Source: Prosopocoilus inquinatus
Taxonomy: Eukaryota; Arthropoda; Insecta; Coleoptera; Lucanidae
NCBI GenBank assembly: GCA_036172665.1
Contig: CM069876.1
Coordinates: 44,547,001-44,611,000, forward strand
DNA length: 64,000 nucleotides
Reading direction: 5' to 3'
Made by a program: the position numbers and the translations under genes. Numbering within the stretch: position 1 is the first letter of the stretch; each line of letters begins with the position of its first letter. The notes under the pieces were generated by a model. The model saw only the letters and a list, made by a program, of their open reading frames with translations, did no database searches and was not told the DNA's origin. Of this stretch, positions 24,024 to 35,099 are shown piece after piece.

Positions 24024-24860
24024 GGTGTACAGGGTCTTTTTTTATATTTTGCACCCTATCTAGATGGTTTACTTTAGGAGCTAGAGAAAAACTTCAAATG
24101 TAGGGTTTTATGCCTATTGTCTTTTAGAGTTATTGTACGAAACAAAAGCGCGCTTCGGAAATTGGAGAAAAAATATAATTTTCGTTTTTTTTAATGAAAC
24201 ACCCTGTATATTGTTTGCTAAGATGGAAGACCATGTTTTTCTGATTTCAAAAATATATGACGTGTTGATATTTTGAAGAGCCTTTTATAAGGTAATTGAG
24301 GTTAGAAAATCAATTAATTAATGTTTAAAATATTAAGGCGGCCTGGAATTTTGTTTTTTATTATTAATCCATTGTGTAGGGTTTCCAGTAATCGAATTTC
24401 TATTGTTTTTTTGCTAATAAAACAACCATTTCGAACTCTTGTAAGCACCTTTCCGGGCCGTCTTGATTTTTTAAACGTCATCAGGCTGATATTTTAAACT
24501 TGATTATATCACGAACGACCCCTCCAAATGTCAACATATTATACATTTTTGAAATCCGGAAAACATGATCTTTCATCTTAGCAAACAATATACAGGGCGT
24601 TCCATTTCAAAAAAGAAAAATTGTATTTTTTTCTTCAATTTGCGATGCGCTATTGTTTCTTCTGATAACTCTGGAATATAGTGGGCATAGAACCCTACAA
24701 CTTTTACATTTAAAGTTTTTCTCTAGCTCCTAAAATAAACCTTCTAGATGGGGTGTAAATTATATTAAAAAAAAACCTGTACTTATTATGAATGACCCTG
24801 TATATGCAGTGCGATCCGCTTTGATAAAAAATAACGGGTATCACTTTTAACGCGCCGCAG
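24024..24860. mobile_element. Element with inverted arms of the 21.0-kb repeat family
   Basis: The right arm (about 24478-24790) is a direct copy of 20966-21300, and the left arm (24024-24295) is its inverse, starting at ACAGGGTCTTTTTTTAT. The arms share TCTAGATGGTTTACTTTAGG or its complement, CTAGCTCC and AGGAGCTAG. The roughly 180-bp centre is unrelated. Internal CACCCTGTATA motifs lie at 24201 and 24594. It is non-coding. Confidence 0.8.
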
Positions 24861-24888
24861 ATAATCCTACTTATAAATTAAGTGCCTT

Positions 24889-25154
24889 AAGGCCCAGTTT
24901 TACAATGACGGTTTAACTTTGAGCCGAAGCTTAAATCCTTCACAACAATTGTTGAAATAATCGTTGCTAAGGTCCAGTTTTACAAATGCGGCTCAACTTT
25001 GAGCTGAGGCTTATACCCTTAGCAACGATTATTTCAACAATTGTCGTGAAGGATTTAAGCTTCGGCTCAAAGTTAAACCGTCATTGTAAAACTGGGCCTA
25101 AGGGTTTAAGCCTCAGCTCAAAGTTGAGCCCCATTTGTAAAACTGGACTTAAGG
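24889..25154. repeat. Four-part interleaved inverted repeat (A-B-A'-B')
   Basis: Segment A (24889-24971) pairs with A' (25018-25099) with about one mismatch in 80 bp. Segment B (24970-25020) pairs with B' (25097-25154). All four ends carry AGTTTTACAA or its complement, and the outer ends read TTAAGGCCCAGTTTTACAA and TTGTAAAACTGGACTTAAGG. It looks like a MITE inserted into, or duplicated with, a sister copy. Confidence 0.9.
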
Positions 25155-26076
25155 GTACAATGCAAAGATAATAAATAACTTCAAGTACTTGCCGGCGATC
25201 GCATAACAGATATTATCGATAAACGATAATTGCTCCGATATACCGGGTGTCTCTGAATTCCTTAAACGTGGTTTAACCACAGATGAAACAAAATACTTGC
25301 TTAACAAAAAATAAGTTTGTTTAAATCGTTTTATTTTGTGTTCAACGCAAGTTACGAGCGAATAAATTTGCATGTGCAGATTCTTTATTATTGCAAATTA
25401 CATTTTTACAAAAGGGTCCAAAATTAAGCAACAATTGAAATTATTTTTTTTTAAACGTAAATTTCGAAAAAATACTGAATATTTTCTAAGTTAAAGAAAG
25501 AAAATCTAGCAACTGTAGGAAGTATTTTTGATACTCTTTGTGCAATCGATGTGGTACAATGTCCGTATAAGAATACGGACATTGTGTTTGAGACAGCCTG
25601 TACAAACGGCAAATAAAATATGACCTTTTTTATGCACATATATTTTCCTATATATTTTTTCTTCTTCTTTCATTTAAAAGGTCTTGTAGGACGTGTATGT
25701 GAATTTTTAATAATAATTAGGTGAAAATTTTATCTTTTCCCTGCGGGAAAAAAATTTGGCCCGTTCTTAAACTAATTAACCAAGAGGCGTGAACCAAACT
25801 TATCCCCAATTCGCTCCTGTAATTCGCACGCGTTTCCTACACTACTTGGATGCTTTATTTGTGTTACTTCTTGGCTTGAAGGACCGCAAGGACGCGTCGT
25901 CTCCGTATCCTATCCATTAGTTACCAGTTACACACTGACGAACACACTGAACACACTTCCTTCCTTCGTCGCCGCACGCGGTACATTCGTCCAAGTGATT
26001 CCAATTAATTAAATTATTTACATAATTAATTCAATAATCCACGTGAGTGCTCTGTGTTGAAGAATCTGATCTGAAG
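25155..26076. other. Spacer; last part probably 5' region of the next exon
   Basis: A CAATGTCCGTAT / ATACGGACATTG hairpin is at 25556-25581. From about 25780 the sequence becomes more GC-rich and repeat-free up to the ATG at 26077, as expected of a promoter or 5'UTR. An in-frame TGA about 33 bp upstream of that ATG closes the frame. No TATA box was identified. Confidence 0.35.
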
Positions 26077-26202
26077 ATGTCTCTGTGGATGAACTACATT
26101 AAGACCGGCTGCAGAAGACAGAAGACCACGACGATGACATCGTCGTCGACGGCGACGACCACCACCAAAGCGTTTTACAGACACTCGACTTCCTCGTGCA
26201 AT
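26077..26202 (+). CDS. Possible alternative first coding exon of the PHLDB-like gene
   Basis: An ATG follows an in-frame stop and opens a 42-codon frame beginning MSLWMNYIKTGCRRQKTTTM, then a Ser/Thr-rich run and YRHSTSSCN. It ends at a strong donor, AAT|GTGAGT at 26203. The exon ends in phase 0. The next clear plus-strand exon, the PHLDB exon at 38778, starts in phase 0, so splicing would give a short isoform whose N-terminus is this peptide followed by the PH-domain end. The minus-strand open frame over the same place has an Arg-rich low-complexity composition and no splice support. No domain is recognisable. Gene linkage is inferred. Confidence 0.45.
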
Positions 26203-26702
26203 GTGAGTTTCTGAAATAGTTTCATCACCATCTGTTAACGAACGACCGGCATGGCAGGTCGTTAAAAGAAGAAGAAGTGAGAGTGCTTTTGTTTTAATGG
26301 ATAGAGCTAGAAAAGTTTTATTATCCATCGCGCTTCCAGAGGGGCTCGTAAAATATTTAATAATATTCGGGCTGTTGGCGGGCGCTTCATTTTCCGTCAC
26401 CACCACCGCCGCCGTCGCTGCCCAAATTTGGGTAATTTGGCAACTATTGTTGGTGGCTAATAACAGGTATTATCTTGTACGTACGTATTTACGTGCATAC
26501 CTCGGCACGTGATGGTGATGATGTCTTTAAATTTATAATGCGCACAGGACCATTGTCTGCATAAATTTTCATTTTGCCAAGAAATTGCAAAATTATATTT
26601 AAGCGCAGTTATGCAAACAGTTGCTCAACTTATTGTTATTAGTCGCATATTCAGAAATCAAGTTCAAGGAATGTAGCTGATTAATTAATTAATTTTTTAT
26701 TA

Positions 26703-28117
26703 TACAGGGTGAATCATAATAGTTGGAAACAATTTGACCCACATGTAGAAAAGACTTTTTTAAGTAAAAAGGTTCCTATAAACCTACGTCGTAAATTGCA
26801 TAGTTACGAAGCTAAAAGGAGTCAAAGTTTTGTAATAAACGAATTTTTAATAATAACAACGGCAATTGTGAAAACTGTTAAAATTAAATTAAATTGGATA
26901 AACTGCACAAAAAATGTTCAATTAAGTCACAGTTTTACAAAAACTGTGCTCTTTGGCCTCTCATACGAGCATGAGCTGCCTGAATAAGGGAATCGTATAC
27001 TTCGATGTATTTTATCAAGGCGTAGTTTCACAATTTCGCGCTTCACCAAAAAAAGCGGCAGCCAACAAAAAATTACAACCGCCGCGCCGACGCGCTTGTT
27101 TCAATACATCCTATTTAAAAAAGGAAAGGGTGCGCTATTTACTGCTCTAGAATTGATAGAAAAAGATAGATCGTGGACGGATACTATTAGTTATAATCTC
27201 TGAGTCTCGTTCTTTGATTGGCTAATAATATTAAACGATCACTCTTTCTATTACATACGACGGAGTATAAAAAACGCTTTAAATAATAAATGACCTCATG
27301 GTATTTTTGTCGCCTAAACGTTTTTCAATAGGATTTTTGTAGATGGCGCTAACGTCAATGTATTTTTAGTGTCGAATGCACTGTTTGAAATATTGCCTAA
27401 ATTTAAGTATACACGAACATAGAAAAAAAATTAATTAATTAAATATGCCACTATTTCCTTACAAAATATGCAGGTGTTTGGTTCGCAAACATTTTTAGTT
27501 CGAACGCATTCCAATAGATGGAGAAGTCATCGTCGATGTATTAATAAACGTAAAATACGACCTTCATGTAAAGGCAGTTACAAAATCAAGGTTGGAACGA
27601 GCTTGGTCTGAAACATTTAAAATCGGCGCTTAAAAAATAGAGTTTCAAAAATATTCATAGGTGGCGTTTAGTATTAAAAACATTTTGCTTACTTTGCATT
27701 TACACACAATTCATAATAGTCTAAAACTAAATAAATTGATGCCGTCTCGAAATATTGATTTTTTTGAGTAACCTTTATCTTTAACGGTTTAACAGTTTAG
27801 ATTTCTTAAAATAAATTAACGATTAAAATTCTTAATCTTAAGAGTTAACAGAAGGTATAACTTTCAAAATATTTTTGGTAGATGGCGCCAGAAGAATGTT
27901 GTTTTATATTTGATTTCTAGGTTAGATTTTCGTTTTTCCAAAGTCTGAACGATATACAATATTTTCTTGAAACTATCTTCTACATGTTAATTCAATTCAT
28001 TTAGTTAAAGCGAACAGACGGCGCCACTGTAAACTTATTAATAGCTGCTAATTTGCTTAAAAAAGTCTTTCCTACGTACTGGTAAAATTTGTTCGGCCTA
28101 TTATGACTTACCCTGTA
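26703..28117. mobile_element. 1.4-kb element with ~70-bp TIRs and repeated AGATGGCGC motifs
   Basis: The left end TACAGGGTGAATCATAATAG and right end CTATTATGACTTACCCTGTA are inverted. Similarity continues about 70 bp inward to AAAGACTTTTTTAAG and CTTAAAAAAGTCTTT. The interior has five CTCF-like or related cores at about 27341 (AGATGGCGCT), 27525 (AGATGGAG), 27661 (AGGTGGCG), 27880 (AGATGGCGCC) and 28018 (AGACGGCGCC), spaced 140-220 bp. No transposase was found. Confidence 0.75.
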
Positions 28118-28532
28118 TGTATGCCGATCAATGATTTTAAGAACTTTAATGCAGCTGTCTTCTTCTGATTTGCGTGAAAAGCATTGTCGCTTGCAGTCGG
28201 AAGTCACGTCGTGTTCTTAACTTCTGGAACTCATCCGATGTCGATTACCAGATGGCGCTTTTAATGTTATGTTCAGCTTGTACTGCTCTGTTAACGCTTT
28301 TCATTCTAGTTCTAGTTGCACCTTAGTCGTTCGGGTTTCACTCATTTTCTCGGAACGAACGGAGTATTTCATTTTTTAGGTTATGTTCTGCCTGCAGGAC
28401 GAAGTGTCCGTAAAACATAACCTTACAAACCTTTCTTCTAACACGGTATCACATGACGAACACTCTTAACTCCACTCCTCTCTCTCTCTCTCCACTCGAC
28501 TCTTTCTAACCCGAACGCAACATAACGTGGAA

Positions 28533-28652
28533 GAACCGCAAACAATTCAATTTTTTTTTTTTTGAGGTTAACCAAATGTCATTCTGAATTGAAATGACAT
28601 CTGGTTAACCTCCAAAAAAAAAAAATTAAATTGAATTGCTTGCGGATTTGCC
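28533..28652. mobile_element. Near-perfect palindromic MITE of about 120 bp
   Basis: Arms run from CCGCAAACAATTCAA through a T-tract to GAGGTTAACCAAATGTCATT. They pair with AATGACATCTGGTTAACCTC, an A-tract and TTGAATTGCTTGCGG. The loop is about 8 bases. RNA or single-stranded DNA from it would fold into one long hairpin. Confidence 0.9.
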
Positions 28653-30076
28653 AGATTTTTCTTGAAAAATATAGTCAAACGTATTGCAAAAAGTAACCCT
28701 ATTACGCCAAACTGCGAAGTGTAAAAAAATATTAATAAATTATGTATCAGTATTTGAAATTTTTGCAGGAATAAACAAAAAAATGTAATAATAAAACAAC
28801 ATAAAATATTGCGATCTTTAAATTTTCGGTTTGGAAGTGTAGTAATAAAAAAAAACAAACGCTTATTATTGATCGTACAAAATATGTAATAAATTAATTT
28901 TTTGATTTTTGCTAAAAATAAGAGCAGAAAGGAACGAAAAGGAAATCCAGAAAAAAAAATTATTTAAAACACCAAATTAACCTGCAAAAGAAATCAGAAA
29001 CGAAAGAGAAATGAAAGAAACACCGACAGAATATAAAAATAAATGAATATGAAGAAAAGCAAACTATAAGAAACAAACCATAAAAAAGTCAAAGATACGA
29101 TTAAAAAACGAAAAAAAAAAGAAACGAACGAACGAAATACAATGCATAAAACAAAAGATCACAAATGCGATGGTCACAAAACAAAAGAAAAACGATGTAC
29201 CATGAAAAAGCGCCACTAAAATGCGAAAAATCAATTTGATAAGAAAATAAAAGAAAAAGAGAAAACCATAGAACGACTTATTGGATTTTAATAAAATGTA
29301 AATTCTGCTTTAATAAGGGCATTCCATCCGTAGATGATAAACTTTAAAAAGAAATGTTATTAATATCTACTGATATCAGAACAAAGTACGCGTTGGTGTA
29401 GACAGGGCATAAGATGAACAAAAAACAAACGAATCACCAGACGAAAAATAAAATAAAAAAACCAGTAGAAAACAAAAGACAACTGTAAAAAAAGCGTCAC
29501 TTGACAAATTATAAAAAAATTAATTTGATAAAAATAAACAAAAGAGAAACACGAGAGCGTAAAGTGAATTAAAAAAAATAAATACACCGAAGTGTCACGA
29601 TACTAAGATGATGAAAATCGACGACAGTTTTTGCAAATAAAAACAAACTCGCAGGAAACGAGAAAGAACTGTAGAAAAGGAATGTGAAACCCAATTCGAC
29701 TAAAAAGAGAAGAACGCGAAAAACAGAAGAAGACAACAATAGAAGAATGGATAGACAAAAAAAATGAATGAAAAACGTCGATTTTCCGGCGGAAAGCTTT
29801 TTTGCAAGGCAAGAAACTGGCAAGAAAGAAAAGCACAAAAGAAAACAAACGAACCGTGAATAAAATGCAAAACAGCAATTTCTTAAAACAAAACATCAAT
29901 TTCTTAAAACAAAAGAGAAAGAACTTTTGTTCCATGGATTATATTTAGAATGAAAATTAGAAACGACAATAAAAGGAACCCAAATCAAGCTGCAGATGCC
30001 AAATGATATTTTTAAACGCCAAATATGTCTAAAATGTCGCCCAAATGGCGAAATTTCGCCCTACCTGGCAACCCTG
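28653..30076 (+). mobile_element. A-rich ACAAAAG repeat family, copy 2
   Basis: The interior shares with copy 1, in order, AATTTGATAAAAATA, AACTCGCAGGAAAC, CCAATTCGACTAAAAAG, AGAAGAATGGATAGAC, AAGAAACTGG and AATAAAATGCAAAA. The right end is GGCGAAATTTCGCC followed by CTACCTGGCAACCCTG at 30076, the inverse of copy 1's left end. The left boundary is uncertain. The Phe/Leu-rich minus-strand frames are compositional. Confidence 0.65.
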
Positions 30077-31215
30077 TTTTAATATTCGCTTATGCTATGG
30101 CTGAGGTACATTTCAAGATTCGCTTATGCAGTGGTCAAGATACGTTTTAATATTCGCTTATGCTATGGCCAAGGTACGTTTTAATATTCGCTTATGTTAT
30201 GGCTGAGGTACATTTCAAGATTCACTTATGCTGTGACCGAGATAAGGCGTGTTCTTTTATTCAACTAATTGATTTAATCGCTTCATCGGTGTGACGTCAT
30301 TGATGAATGTCAAATAAGCCACCGATGACACAAATTGCGCTGAATAAAAGAACAGTCAGCTTGTCAGCTGATCGGAGGTTGTTTTGGTAATTGGAATCGG
30401 AATACAAATAAATAACCTACAGAGTTGGAAACATTTATATTTGCTAAAACTTCTTCATTCTTTATTATTTCGTATGTCGACGTATCAATTTCTACACTGA
30501 CTGAAACTCAAACGTTTTATTTTTACACGTTAACATAACTGTTATGAACCATTTTTCATTATTTTCATTCATCTTTATCAAATAATGTTTGGGTGGTTTT
30601 GATGTTTACGAACATAACAAACATAACCTCTACAATTCTCTCTCCCCTCCCTAATTAATTGGTTCATCAGCAATAAATCCAGATGACTGCGATGAGTTTT
30701 CGATTACCTCATCAAAGAATAAAAGACCAGCATGATTACTTTAATCGCCGCAAAATGTACGATTAATAAAAATACGCTTTGATGTTTTTCCAATTAATGC
30801 GCTTAGCTCCTTGATGAATAAAATAACACGTCTGTACGTTTTAATATTCGCTTATGTTATGGCTGAGGTACATTTCAAGATTCGTTTTTATGAACAGACA
30901 GATAGGGTAGCATTAATCTCAGACATTAGTTTTCTTTTCAATGACCAACAGAGGTTAAATGCAGATGATCACTCAATGCAAGCACAATGTAAAGTAATCA
31001 AGAATAACTGAATTGGCAGTACAATTAAGAACATTTTCTTAATTGACTAATATTCTTCTAACTTTAATAGTCGCTTATGATGTGGCCAAGGTACGTTCTA
31101 ATATTCGCTTATGTTATGGCTGAGGTAGATTTCAAGATTCGCTTATACAGTGGCCAAGGTACGTTTCAATATTCGCTTATGGCTGTGGCCAAGGTACATT
31201 TCAAGATTCGTTTTT
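30077..31215 (+). repeat. Minisatellite of ~39-bp units in three blocks
   Basis: The unit consensus is TAATATTCGCTTATG followed by YTATGGCYRAGGTACRTTT. Blocks occur at about 30077-30245, 30836-30885 and 31062-31215. The last two blocks are each followed by the same ~150 bp (TTCGTTTTTATGAACA, ATAGGGTAGCATTAATCTCA, GTTAAATGCAGATGATC), so the second and third blocks are a segmental duplication. Confidence 0.85.
30249..30355. mobile_element. 107-bp MITE with GTTCTTTTATTCA ends
   Basis: Left GTTCTTTTATTCAACTAATT and right TGAATAAAAGAAC are inverted, with an inner CATCGGTG / CACCGATG pair. A CRE-like GTGACGTCATTG lies in the loop. A diverged piece recurs near 30688-30735. Confidence 0.75.
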
Positions 31216-32095
31216 ATGAACATACAGATAGGGTAGCATTAATCTCAGACATTAAGTTTTCTTTTCAATGACCACCAGAGGTTAAATGCAGATGATCGCT
31301 CAATACAAGCAAAATGTAAAGTAATCAAGAATGACTGAATTGACAATTCAATTATTAAGAACATTTTCTTAATAATTGACTACTTGATTTGCAGCACAGC
31401 ATATTTTTTTGTTTCGGCTTATTTGACAGATACGTGGACAGATATTTAGTCAGTCTGGCAACCCTGTTCCAATATTTTCCGTATTGCGGGACTTTTTGCG
31501 AAACTTCCGCCAGGTTATGTCAGCCAATCCGTGACAAGGATATTGTCCTTGACTCCTTGATTTTTAATTTTTTCAATTACTGAAAATCCACATAAGAAGA
31601 AGAGATACCTAATAATTTTTATTTTATAATTTTTCTCACCCACCATTTCTTCTAAAAAAAAAAAAAAAACCAGACCCGTTTTGTTTACTAATTGCGAGAG
31701 GCGCGTCGCGAAACTCTCGACCCTAAATCTCCCAACAGGTGTAAACTATGTAAGTCATTAAACGGTCTGGTTGACGTTATTCCGGTTAAATTCGAAACGC
31801 CGCCGCCGCCCCCCCGCCGAGAATTCCGACTTCCCTCCGCCCACTTTACGCTGGCCACGTTTAAAAATACATAATCGCGGAATGAATCACGCAAGAAAAA
31901 GAAACAGGGAATTTATTGTCTGTCAGGAGGAAGTGTGGCGTTCTGACGTCCACGAGCTTCACGTGGAGCTATTAAATTCAGAAAGTAACGCAAATATAAT
32001 GCATGACTCCGTCCAGTTTACATTGGAGCATTAAATTCGGAAGATAATGCCGTGACTCCGTCCAGTTTACGTTACCCTTCAATTTTAAGAAAATA
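31216..32095. other. Spacer, no supported gene
   Basis: It includes a poly-A tract at 31654-31669. At 31685-32034 the GC content is higher and frames are open on both strands, with no recognisable product. A ~60-bp duplication (GACTCCGTCCAGTTTACRTT at 32006 and 32055) is present. Confidence 0.35.
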
Positions 32096-32333
32096 CGGTC
32101 GAAAGGAAAGCAAATAATGGTAGAAAATTACAGTTTCCTGTAATTCTTCTTTCACTAAAATCGTAATGATTAAATGCGACTGCATAGATTTTGTAAAAGT
32201 TTTGAACTTGTCATCAAGTTTGATAGCTTTAAAAAAATTTAAGTGCCACCTTTGAAGTCGTATCATCTTGAAGAAAAAAAAATTACAGGAAACTGTATTT
32301 GCCTACTACTACATTTTGCTTGCGACTCAAATT
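32096..32333. mobile_element. Diverged copy of the TTTCCTGTAAT MITE family
   Basis: Subterminal ATTACAGTTTCCTGTAATTC and AATTACAGGAAACTGTA match the intact element at 45808-46051. The outer ends are degenerate (GGAAAGCAAATA and TTTTGCTTGCGACTC). Confidence 0.75.
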
Positions 32334-33153
32334 AATTTTCTTCAAATCGAACACGCTGTATATTGGCATGAAATTATTAATATAACTGCAAATTGCTTTT
32401 TTGTATAAATTTATTTCTCTTTTTAACTTTACACCTTTCATGAGTTTTTATTTTGATTGTCCAAATAAGAGATTGAAAGAAAAAGTAAGAATCAAAAGCA
32501 ATTTAGAGAGTGGGTTTTCTACTCACGTTCTGGGGGAAAGTTCACTAAAAAAATTGCCAACACAAATCTGTCTGGATAATAGAAAAACAGGGTGAACGTG
32601 TGGAAACCAAAACCACGTGATCTGTCCGTATAGGCAACATTCTTTAAGACACTTGATTGGGATTAGAACAAAAGCTACTGCTCGAAAAACAACTATTAAA
32701 CAATTGCCAATCAAAATGACACAATGTTGCCAATGGTAGAAAGTGCTATTTACTAATAGTAATAAATACGTGATTGATCACGTGCATTCGTTATCAAATG
32801 CGTCTTCAAATAAGTTGCTGCTTAAAGTAGGCTATTTTTTTTTTTGTAAAGTTGGCGACACGTAATACAAGATACAAGAGTGAATTGTCAGATACAGTTT
32901 CTAATTTTCCAGTTCGAAAATAACTCAAATAATAAAAACATCGTGTTGTAATTGTAACATTTTATAAATTTGAATGTACAAAGTGACATTGACGTTTTAA
33001 TTTAAATAATTGGATAATAGTTGGCGATGGCGGTGCTGCAAACCTTTAGGGGAAAAAAACTTTGACATCATAACCTACTTTGATTGTTTACAAATGAAAT
33101 GGCGACACTGCAATTTCACACGCGGCAACGGTTTTAAATATATTTGTATCTCG
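32334..33153. other. AT-rich spacer, no gene
   Basis: No coding exon or clear element boundary was seen. The segment 33030-33125 resembles 33345-33430 (an AAATGGCRACACTGCARTTT block), so a diverged ~310-bp duplication spans the MITE at 33154. Confidence 0.35.
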
Positions 33154-33296
33154 AGGGCCGATTTTAGAATCGAATTAAATGAAACTTTAAATTTAAAGTA
33201 GCAGTCAGATGTCAAAACAAACGTAAAAACGTATTTATAGGTTAGAATGTGATTTTAAATTTAAGGCCGCCTTTAATTCGATTATGAAACCGACCT
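33154..33296. mobile_element. MITE with ATCGAATTAAA inverted arms
   Basis: Left GGGCCGATTTTAGAATCGAA pairs with right TTCGATTATGAAACCGACC. Inner AAATTTAAAG blocks also pair. The architecture is the same as at 11881-12025 and in the outer element at 54480-55090. Confidence 0.7.
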
Positions 33297-33719
33297 TTAA
33301 TCTTGATAGTGACCAACATGAAATAAATAAGTTTGTATTAAAGACGATGTGCGTTATTGTAAACATTGAAATCGTGGCCTACTCAGATTATTTACAAAAA
33401 AAATGGCAACACTGCAGTTTCACACTCGACAACACTTTTAAATTATGCATCTTGATGGTGGCCAACAACATAAATTAAATAAATTTGGTTTAGTCTCGAT
33501 GAGCGTTAAGTAGGTAATCCAAATTATTCTTGGTCACAAAAATCCTGAATTTAAAATAAAATAATAAATGAACAGTACTGTCAAGGTACCAACGTAAATT
33601 TTAAAATACTAAATAATCAGCAACTCCTGGCGACGTTTTCCTTTTCATTATTTAAGTTAAAAATTTAGAAATTTGCGAAAAGCTTTTGGCAACACTAGTT
33701 TAGAAGTTACATAAAATAA

Positions 33720-35020
33720 ATTCAGTGTTGCCAACTCATAGAATTTATTTTTATATAAATTATTTGTAGCTCCTAACAACTTTTTGGTGATTATTTTCAG
33801 TTGAATATTCATTTTTTTTTGCGAGAACCTGTTGGCTACGCCAGGTGCTGAAAACGATAAACCAAACGCAATGTTGCCAACTCATGGATTTTATTTTTAC
33901 GTAAATTGTCTACAACTTCTAGCAAAATTTTTGGTGATTATTTTCAGTTGAACATTCAACTATTTTGGCGAATACCTGTTGGCTACACTAGGAGTGGCAA
34001 ACAATAAAACAAATTCAGTGTTGCCAACTCATGGATTTTATTATTATATAAACTGTCTGCAGCTCCTAGCAACTCATTTTCGGTTGAATATTCCATTTTT
34101 TTTGCGAAAACGTACTGGCAACAGCAGGAGCTTGAAACGATAAAACAAATTCAGTGTTGCCAACTCATAAATTTTATTTTTACTTAAATTGTCTACAACT
34201 CCTAGCAAATTTCTCGTGATTATTTTCAGTTGAATACTCAATCTTTTTGCGAAAACCTGTTGGCAACACCAGGAGCTGCAAGCGAAGAAACAAATTCAGT
34301 GTTGCCATCTCACAGATTTTATTTTTATATAAATTGTCTACACCTCCCAGCAAATTTTCTGTTATTGTTTCAGTTCAATGTTCAGACTTTTGCCGAAAAC
34401 TTATTGGCAACACTGAGAACTGCAAACGATATAGCAAATTCAGTGATGCCAACTAAGCGGTTTTTTTAAATAAATTGTTTTCTTATAGCTCCTAGCAATT
34501 TTTTGGTGATTATTTCAGTTGAAAATATAGACCTTTGCAAAAATCTATTGGCAACACTGAGAACTGCAAACTATAAAGCAAATTCAGTGTTGCCAACTCC
34601 GTACTTTTTTATATAATGTATCTTCTACAGCTCCTAGAATTTTTTTGGTGATTACTTTAGTTGAAAATTCAGATTTTTGTGAAAACTTATTGACAACACA
34701 AGGAACTGAAAACGATAAAGCAAATTCAGTGTTGCCAACTCAGCGATTTTTTTATATAAATTGTCTTCTTACAGCTCCTAGCAATTTTTTGGTGATTATG
34801 TCAGTTGAAAATCCTAGACCTCTGCAAAAATCGATTGGCAACACCGAGAACTGCAAACTATAAAGCAAATTCAGTGTTGCCAACTCCGTATTTTTTATAT
34901 AAAGTATCTTCTACAGCTCCTAGAATTTTTTTGGTGATTATTTCAGTTTCAAATTCAGACTCTTGCTACGCTGGGAGCTGCAAACGATGAAGCAAATGCA
35001 GTGTTGCCAACTGAGGTATT
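33720..35020 (+). repeat. 145-bp satellite, about ten diverged units
   Basis: CAGTGTTGCCAACTC recurs at about 33724, 33871, 34017, 34153, 34299, 34440, 34586, 34728, 34872 and 35000. Each unit continues with a T-rich stretch, CAGCTCCTAGCAA, TTTTTGGTGATTATTTCAGT, TTTTTGCGAAAACCT and TTGGCAACAC. Unit similarity is roughly 75-85%. Open frames here step through the repeat and encode near-repeats of themselves. Confidence 0.92.
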
Positions 35021-35099
35021 TTATCCTTATATTTGGGGATATTATTTAAAGATACGAATTTTTTGAGGAAAAATATTTAATTATATTCACACAAAAAAG

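Noticed and set aside
26026..26406. 126-codon minus-strand frame with an Arg-rich run
   Set aside because: It overlaps the better supported plus-strand exon at 26077 and its Arg run is the complement of an ACG/ACC repeat; no splice sites.
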